Of a stretch of DNA of 42,084 bases, positions 37,151-42,084 are shown piece by piece. The notes beneath the pieces were generated by a model. The model had not been told where the DNA came from and made no database searches. It was given only the letters and a program-made list of their open reading frames with translations. How positions within the stretch are numbered: position 1 is the first letter of the stretch; every line of letters starts with the position of its first letter. The stretch is from Actinomycetota bacterium (lineage in GTDB: Bacteria > Actinomycetota > Acidimicrobiia > Acidimicrobiales > Ilumatobacteraceae). Position numbers and translations under genes: made by a program. Location: positions 1 to 42,084 of the forward strand of contig JAPLAA010000032.1 of assembly GCA_026393475.1 (NCBI GenBank), read 5' to 3'.

Positions 37151-37798
37151 GTGAGCCCCCTCGCTTCCGAGACCGACACGTCCACCGGCAACCTCATCAT
37201 CACGGTGAGCGCCGAGGCCCAGGCAGAGCTGGTGCAGCTGCGCGACGACGAGCCGGACGGCGACCGACTCGGTCTGCGGTTGGAGATCGTCAGCGGTGCC
37301 GGCGAGGACTTCCGCTACGACCTCAGCTTCGACGTGGTCACCAAGGCGGCGTTCAGCGACGAGGTCCGCACGCACACCGGTGCCGACGGATCGACCCTGA
37401 AGGTGATCATCCCGGCGAAGGACGTCGACTCGCTGCAGGGCGCGGTGCTCGATCGCACCGACAGCCAGGGGCTCGTCATCCGCAACCCCAACAAGCCGCA
37501 GGTGCCGACGATCGAGGGTCTCACCCGCGACGACGCGCTGAGCGCCGAGGTCGAAGCAGTGGTGGCCGGTGAGGTCAACCCCGCACTGGCAGCGCACGGC
37601 GGGTTCGTCACCTACGTCGGTCACGACGGCGAGGGCACCGCGTACCTCACCATGGGCGGCGGGTGCCACGGCTGCTCGATGAGTCGGATGACGATGCTCG
37701 ACGGCGTGCAGACCATGCTCGTCGAGCAGGTCGCCGGCATCGAGCGGGTCAAGGACCTCACCGACCACGCGAGCGGCGAGAACCCCTTCTACCGCTGA
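37151..37798 (+). CDS. nfuA: NfuA-like Fe-S cluster biogenesis protein
   Basis: Carries a [4Fe-4S] cluster and passes it to target proteins. It is 215 residues. The first ~105 residues are an A-type (IscA-like) fold without its cysteines, as in NfuA. The NifU C-terminal domain follows from about residue 125, with A-A-H-G-G-F-V, then M-G-G-G-C-H-G-C-S-M. The cluster cysteines are C172 and C175 (CxxC). The GTG at 37151 is a likely leaderless start. It converges with the acylase gene. Confidence 0.93.
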   Translation: MSPLASETDTSTGNLIITVSAEAQAELVQLRDDEPDGDRLGLRLEIVSGAGEDFRYDLSFDVVTKAAFSDEVRTHTGADGSTLKVIIPAKDVDSLQGAVLDRTDSQGLVIRNPNKPQVPTIEGLTRDDALSAEVEAVVAGEVNPALAAHGGFVTYVGHDGEGTAYLTMGGGCHGCSMSRMTMLDGVQTMLVEQVAGIERVKDLTDHASGENPFYR

Positions 37799-37809
37799 CC
37801 GAGCGTCTC

Positions 37810-37843
37810 GCCGGCCTTCCCGCCTTCCCGCCTTCCCGCCGGC
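37810..37843. terminator. Possible bidirectional hairpin with 8-bp repeats between nfuA and the acylase gene
   Basis: GCCGGC at 37810-37815 and again at 37838-37843 can pair as a 6-bp stem. The loop is mostly three exact TTCCCGCC copies (37817-37840). It sits midway between convergent stops and is followed by TTT. A terminator role is a guess. Confidence 0.35.
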
Positions 37844-37850
37844 CTTTCGA

Positions 37851-40415
37851 TCAGCGCGGGGCGCGGACCTCGACGGTGACGGCGGTGGGGTCGGCGGCGA
37901 TCTGCTCGGGCGTGTAGCGCACCTCGCGCAGCGAACCGCTCGCGTACACGTCCCGCTGTGACGTGAAGCCCTCCGAGCGGTTGTCATCGGGCTGACCGTA
38001 GGTGAGCACCGCCCGGGCGTTCGGACCGTCGGGGCCGTAGGCCACCACCATCATGAAGCTGTTGCCGGTGGTCACCGGGTAGCGGCCGCCGCGGAGCGAG
38101 AGCACCTCGTCGCGGTCGTCGCGGTCGCCGCGCTCGCCGGTCGGGCCGGCGGTGATCGCCCCGGAGCAACAGCCGACGATGCTCGCCGTGCCGTCGGCCG
38201 CGGTGCCGCCGGGGAGACCGATCGCGGTCGCGACGTCGCGGCCGTCGACCTGCAGGTCGCCGAGCGCGACGTCGAGGGGGATGTCGCGGGCGAGCAACGC
38301 CTTCGCCGCGATCCCGAGGTTCTGCAGCAGATCGACGTCGCGGGCATCGTTGACCGTGTTCGGCGTGCCCACCGGGTCGGCCGGATCGAACGGGGTGAGG
38401 TACAGCGCGCCCGCGTTCGCCCGGTCGTCGCCGGAGAACAGCGCGAGGTACTCGCGCCAGAGCACAGCGCCGATGGCATCGGTCGTGTATCGGCCGTCCC
38501 ACCCGGCGAGCACGGCGCAGGCGGGAGCCACGTCGTACGGCTTGCCGTCCACCAGCACGAGGGTGGTGCGGGCGCACGCGGTGAGCACGCCGGGCAGCAG
38601 CAGTTCGGCATGCAGCGATCGCTGCGACATGATCGCCGCCTCGACCTCGGTGGCCGAGAACTTCCCGTCGTCGCCGCGCACTGCTGGGTCCGCGAGCAGG
38701 ACCGCGTTCATCCGGGTGCGCGCCGACTGCGGCACGGCTTCGGGCCCGGTGAGCGGGGAGAACCCGGTGAGCAGTTGCGCCGGGTTGGCCAACCAGTGCG
38801 AGTCGTTCGCGTTGAACACGTAGTCGGCGCGTTCGAGCTGCGGTTGCTGCGAGAACGGCAGGATGCCCGGCCGGGTCGCCTCGGGGTCGTCGACCCATTC
38901 GTTCAGCGGGTTCGATCCGTCGAGCAGCACGGCTCCGTTCTGATCGACGAGCGATGCCGTCGATCCCTCCGTCGCCACGGCGGCCTGCCAGCCGGCGATC
39001 GCCTCGGGGGACAGGTTCGGCGTGGCCGCCGCGTCGGCGTACCAGGCGCGGCCGTCGGCCGAGGTGGCGATGGTGTTCACCCACGGGATCGCGTTGGCGG
39101 TGCGGTGCACGTCGACGAACTCGTCCAGGCTCTGCGCTCGCGCCATGCCGAAGAACTGGCGGAGGATGTCGGCGTTCTCGAGGTTCGCGTCGCGGTAGGT
39201 GTACGCCTTCTCCGCGGTCCACCCGAAGGGAAGCTCGATCATCGGGCCGTAGTGGCTGGCCCACATCGTGCGGGTGACCTCCTCGATCGACCCGTCGTCC
39301 TGCAGCACCTCGACGGTGATGTCGGTGGACGTCATCGCCCGCGTCGTGTCGCCGTAGACGTAGCTCGTGGGGTCGCCGGGCACGAGGTTCAGTTCGTACA
39401 GCGTCATCCGGTTGCCGGCCGACACCGTGTGGGTCCAGGCGACGTGTTCGTTGAAGCCGATCAGCACGCCCGGCACGCCCGAGAGCGTGGCGCCGTAGAC
39501 GTTCATCGTGGCGTCGCCGGTGAGGGTGAGCTGGCTCTCCCAGAGGCGTCGCTCGCCCTCCCAGGGGAAGTGCGGGTTGGCGAGGAGGATGCCACCGCCG
39601 GTCTCGCTCAGCTCGCTGCCGATCGCCCAACCGTTCGAGCCCATGCTCGTGGTGGTGGTGGTGTCGGCGGGCGCTTCCGGTTCGGTCGGTTCGGCCGGGA
39701 CGGTCGCCGGGGCGGTGTCGGGTGTGGCCTCCGGTGCCGGCGCCGGGGGCTGTGCGGCAGCGATCGGGCCGATGAGCACGCCGCTCGACGCGAACAACAA
39801 CACGTCGTTCAGGTAGGCGTAGAGATCGGTGGTCGTGATCGGCTGCACCCACGGTTCGCCCGCGCACCAGCCGTTCGGGCCCTCGTCGTCCGATGCATCG
39901 TCGAGTTGGGCATCGAAGCCGTCGACGTAGCCCTCGACGAACTCGGTGAGCTCGGCCGGCTGGCCGGCGAAGCGCTCGTCGGCGGTGTCGTGCAGGGCGA
40001 GGTGCCGGTAGGCGAGATCGCTGTCGACGTTCGCGTCGTCCTCGCCGGGCCCGAACCACTTCGCGCGTTCGCCGCGCACCTTGATGACCTGTTCGATGAG
40101 CGTGCACGCCCGGTCCTGTGCGAACGCATAACCCTGACCGAAGCCGAGGCTGCCCCAGTCGTCGGCGACGATGTGCGGCACGCCGTACTCGGTGCGCGTG
40201 ATCGAGGCGACGTATCCGGCGAACACGGTCGTGGTGGGTGCGGCGGTCTCCGGCGGCGCCTCGGTGGTCGCCGGTGCGTCGTCGAGCGTGGTCGGCGTCG
40301 GGTCGGTCGCGTCCTCGTCGCCGCTGCACGCGGCGAGCCCGAGCGCAGCGACCACTGCGACGGCGGTCAGGGTCCTGCCTCGGCGGCCCGTGCGGTGCTG
40401 CTGGTGTGGTCGCAT
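37851..40415 (-). CDS. Penicillin acylase-family lipoprotein (N-terminal-serine amidase)
   Basis: An 854-residue secreted Ntn-hydrolase precursor that would cut itself into alpha and beta chains and hydrolyse an amide, perhaps an acyl-homoserine lactone or other acyl amide. It has a signal with lipobox L-A-A-C (Cys30), then an acidic Thr/Pro linker. The alpha region includes Y-G-V-P-H-I and G-Y-A-F-A-Q-D-R. A Pro/Ala/Glu/Thr-rich insert (about 221-256) precedes the processing site M-G-S-N-G-W, with catalytic Ser260 as beta-chain N-terminus. Beta-chain marks are [18 protein letters not shown] and N-D-S-H-W-L-A-N-P. The start ATG 40415 has GGAG-rich bases upstream. The acylase type cannot be told by eye. 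Confidence 0.9.
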   Translation of the reverse strand: MRPHQQHRTGRRGRTLTAVAVVAALGLAACSGDEDATDPTPTTLDDAPATTEAPPETAAPTTTVFAGYVASITRTEYGVPHIVADDWGSLGFGQGYAFAQDRACTLIEQVIKVRGERAKWFGPGEDDANVDSDLAYRHLALHDTADERFAGQPAELTEFVEGYVDGFDAQLDDASDDEGPNGWCAGEPWVQPITTTDLYAYLNDVLLFASSGVLIGPIAAAQPPAPAPEATPDTAPATVPAEPTEPEAPADTTTTTSMGSNGWAIGSELSETGGGILLANPHFPWEGERRLWESQLTLTGDATMNVYGATLSGVPGVLIGFNEHVAWTHTVSAGNRMTLYELNLVPGDPTSYVYGDTTRAMTSTDITVEVLQDDGSIEEVTRTMWASHYGPMIELPFGWTAEKAYTYRDANLENADILRQFFGMARAQSLDEFVDVHRTANAIPWVNTIATSADGRAWYADAAATPNLSPEAIAGWQAAVATEGSTASLVDQNGAVLLDGSNPLNEWVDDPEATRPGILPFSQQPQLERADYVFNANDSHWLANPAQLLTGFSPLTGPEAVPQSARTRMNAVLLADPAVRGDDGKFSATEVEAAIMSQRSLHAELLLPGVLTACARTTLVLVDGKPYDVAPACAVLAGWDGRYTTDAIGAVLWREYLALFSGDDRANAGALYLTPFDPADPVGTPNTVNDARDVDLLQNLGIAAKALLARDIPLDVALGDLQVDGRDVATAIGLPGGTAADGTASIVGCCSGAITAGPTGERGDRDDRDEVLSLRGGRYPVTTGNSFMMVVAYGPDGPNARAVLTYGQPDDNRSEGFTSQRDVYASGSLREVRYTPEQIAADPTAVTVEVRAPR

Positions 40416-40550
40416 CGTCTCCGTCTCCCCGTGCCCGGCCGCGTCACGGCCGACCCGCTTCCTGGCCCGTTCCGGACCCGTCCGGGCCGCCCGTTCCGTG
40501 GCCGTGCCAACGGTAGGGCTCCGGCTCGGACCGGTGTCGGATCAGAGGGA

Positions 40551-40556
40551 TAGTGT
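40551..40556 (+). promoter_or_regulatory. Likely leaderless -10 element of the HMG-CoA-synthase-fold gene
   Basis: TAGTGT ends 7 bases before the ATG at 40564. No ribosome site is seen. Confidence 0.45.
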
Positions 40557-40563
40557 CCCGCGC

Positions 40564-41970
40564 ATGTCAGGCATCGTGAGCTACGGGGCATACGTGCCCT
40601 ACTGGCGACTCCAGCGCACCGCCATCACGGGTGCGCTCGGCAGTGGCGGCGGCAAGGGCACGCGCAGCGTCGCGAGCTTCGACGAGGACACCACCTCGAT
40701 GGGCGTGGAAGCGGCACGACGAGCGATGGCGTGGGCGCCCGACGGCCGCGTGCCATCGGTGGTGGCGTTCGCCACCACGGTCCCGGCATACCTCGACAAG
40801 ACCAATGCCACGGCGATCCACGCTGCCCTCGCCCTGCCGTCGTCGGCCGGAGCGGTCGATTCGGTGGGGTCGGTCCGCTCGGCCAGCGGGGCGATCATAA
40901 TCGCCGGGCTCCGCGATGGCCTCGCGGTGCTGTCCGACATCCGCACCGGCCTGCCCGGCGGTGCCGACGAATCCGCCGGTGGCGACGCCGCCGTGGCGCT
41001 GCTGATGGGCGACGACGATCAGGCCATCGCCGTCGGCATCGGCGGTGCCGACGCGACGGCCGAGTTCGTCGACCGCTGGCGGGTGCCGGGCGAGGCGACC
41101 TCCAAGCAGTGGGAGGAGCGGTTCGGCGAGTACGCCTACCTGCCGCTCGTCGAGCAGTCGGTCACCGACGCGCTGAAGTCGGCCGGCCTCACGATCACCG
41201 AGATCGACCACGTCATCGTCACCGGCATGCACAACCGTGCGGTCGCCGCGGCACGCAAGGCGATCGGCGCCCGTCCCGACGCGATCGTCGACGACCTGGC
41301 CGGCACGGTGGGCAACACCGGTGCCGCCCACGCGGGGCTGCTGCTGTGCGACGTGCTCGATCGAGCGAAGCCGGGCGACACCATCGCCGTCGTCACGCTC
41401 GCCGACGGCTGCAACACGTGGCTGTTGAAGGTCACCGATCGCATCGGCGGTCGGCGGCCGGTGCAGACGGTCCGCGAGCAACTGGCCGTCTGCAACGACG
41501 GCCTCGCGTATGCGAGCTTCCTCACCTGGCGCGGTCTGCTGCACCGCGAGCCGCCGCGCCGCCCCGAGCCCGATCGACCGGCGGCGCCGCCGTCGTTGCG
41601 TTCGAACGGTTGGAAGTACGGGCTGTTCGGTTCCCGCGACGAGGCGGGGTTCGTCCACCTGCCACCGTCCCGGGTCTCGATGGAGAGCGGCGCGATCGAC
41701 CGGATGGAGCTCGTCCGCATGGCCGACGTCCGGGCCACGATCGCCACGTTCACCGTCGACCGATTGGCGTTCAGCCTGAGCCCGCCGGTCGTCGCGGTGG
41801 TGATCGACTTCGACGGTGGCGGCCGGTTCCAGTGCGAACTCACCGACGTCGATCCGAGCACGGTGAAGATCGGCGATCGGGTGGAGATGACGTTCCGCCG
41901 CCTGTACACCCAGGACGGGATCCACAACTACTTCTGGAAGGCCAAGCCGGCCGGACCCGCCGCCGGCTGA
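40564..41970 (+). CDS. HMG-CoA-synthase-fold protein fused to a C-terminal OB-fold (DUF35) domain
   Basis: A 468-residue protein. The first ~330 residues have the thiolase/HMG-CoA-synthase fold, with G-I-V-S-Y-G-A-Y-V-P-Y-W-R-L at the N-terminus, a V-A-F-A-T-T strand, a S-A-G-G-D-A-A-V-A-L-L repeat, and a G-N-T-G-A-A-H-A-G-L-L-L segment that could carry the catalytic histidine. Where HMG-CoA synthases have their acyl-accepting cysteine, this protein reads S-V-R-S-A-S-G-A (about 104-111), with no cysteine. From about residue 340 comes a DUF35-like domain ending in an OB-fold (F-Q-C-E-L-T-D, G-D-R-V-E-M-T-F-R-R). Such proteins work with a thiolase/SCP2-like partner in acyl-CoA or steroid metabolism, and a thiolase-like gene follows. 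The exact reaction is unknown. Confidence 0.8.
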   Translation: MSGIVSYGAYVPYWRLQRTAITGALGSGGGKGTRSVASFDEDTTSMGVEAARRAMAWAPDGRVPSVVAFATTVPAYLDKTNATAIHAALALPSSAGAVDSVGSVRSASGAIIIAGLRDGLAVLSDIRTGLPGGADESAGGDAAVALLMGDDDQAIAVGIGGADATAEFVDRWRVPGEATSKQWEERFGEYAYLPLVEQSVTDALKSAGLTITEIDHVIVTGMHNRAVAAARKAIGARPDAIVDDLAGTVGNTGAAHAGLLLCDVLDRAKPGDTIAVVTLADGCNTWLLKVTDRIGGRRPVQTVREQLAVCNDGLAYASFLTWRGLLHREPPRRPEPDRPAAPPSLRSNGWKYGLFGSRDEAGFVHLPPSRVSMESGAIDRMELVRMADVRATIATFTVDRLAFSLSPPVVAVVIDFDGGGRFQCELTDVDPSTVKIGDRVEMTFRRLYTQDGIHNYFWKAKPAGPAAG

Positions 41971-41975
41971 GCCCC

Positions 41976-42013
41976 CACGCACACGCACACGCACGCACGC
42001 ACACGCACGCACA
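41976..42013. repeat. CACG/CA-rich simple repeat
   Basis: CACGCACACGCACACGCACG and similar, purely CA/CG units, filling most of the short gap between the HMG-CoA-synthase-fold gene and the next start. No function is apparent. Confidence 0.8.
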
Positions 42014-42034
42014 GGAACGAGACGAGGAGCACTC

Positions 42035-42084
42035 ATGGCATCGCACGGCATCCGCGACAAGGTGGCCATCATCGGGATGGGCTG
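42035..42084 (+). CDS. Start of a probable thiolase / lipid-transfer-type acyl-CoA protein (3' end outside window)
   Basis: The ATG at 42035 has AGGAG upstream at a good spacing. Only 16 residues are visible, M-A-S-H-G-I-R-D-K-V-A-I-I-G-M-G. The opening with K-V-A-I-I-G-M-G matches the start of thiolase/SCP2-like acyl-CoA acetyltransferases, which typically sit beside DUF35 proteins. That context is the main support. Confidence 0.55.
   Translation, partial: MASHGIRDKVAIIGMG

Noticed and set aside
37984..40329. Long second minus-strand frame inside the acylase gene
   Set aside because: Arg-rich shadow with no family features, while the acylase frame is clearly coding.
41976..42013. CA-rich repeat as a regulatory element
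   Set aside because: Simple sequence only; it lies directly before a normal ribosome site and no further signal is visible.

Overview
This window is GC-rich, densely packed chromosomal DNA. It uses many GTG starts, has short intergenic gaps, and contains a mycothiol-dependent-type enzyme, MMPL transporters and a PAC2-family protein. Together these point to an actinobacterium. The gene content fits a marine or soil Acidimicrobiia of the Ilumatobacter type, but that placement is inference. No rRNA, tRNA, IS element, phage gene or CRISPR array was found. No gene-free stretch exceeds about 280 bases, so this is mostly core metabolism with a few lineage-specific genes.

Layout from left to right. 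At 1-543 is the 3' end of ilvC. At 640-3276 (-) is a membrane GGDEF/EAL regulator, divergent from metY (3457-4767), which has a clear promoter and a terminator hairpin. An MMPL/RND exporter (4975-7893) runs into a convergent PAC2 plus MGT-type glycosyltransferase pair (10047-7899, -). At 10130-13856 are serC (-) and a divergent pair of aminotransferase-fold enzymes, an aspartate-type aminotransferase and a PatB/MalY-type C-S lyase. At 13890-20043 is a cobalamin region. It has a leftward cobO-cobU-cobT-cobS operon and, from an overlapping divergent promoter, a cobalamin riboswitch followed by btuF-btuC-btuD. At 20140-23810 are a GT4 glycosyltransferase and the leftward gnd-zwf pair. At 23877-26314 are an MDMPI-family protein and a CopC-CopD-YtkA copper protein. 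At 26330-28329 (-) is a WXG100-like small protein followed by an unrecognised 568-residue protein. At 28405-29924 (-) are a Gfo/Idh/MocA oxidoreductase and a GNAT acetyltransferase. At 29983-34192 (-) is a TPP riboswitch followed by thiamine diphosphokinase and the ThiBPQ thiamine ABC importer. At 34248-36124 (-) are a CDF metal transporter and an EamA exporter. The remainder holds an SDR, an NfuA-like Fe-S protein, a penicillin-acylase-family lipoprotein, an HMG-CoA-synthase-fold/OB-fold fusion and the first codons of a likely thiolase.

How the genes work together. The two vitamin modules are the clearest systems. In the B12 region, salvage and late synthesis (CobO, CobU, CobT, CobS) and import (BtuFCD) are divergently transcribed, and only the importer lies behind the riboswitch. 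In the thiamine region, import and pyrophosphorylation share one TPP-riboswitch transcript. gnd and zwf are translationally coupled enzymes of the oxidative pentose phosphate pathway. Many cotranscribed genes overlap by ATGA or GTGA. A recurrent feature is a TANNNT-like hexamer 6-9 bases upstream of an RTG start, which predicts widespread leaderless mRNAs.

Limits: all functions come from recognising families in the translated sequence by eye. No database search was run.
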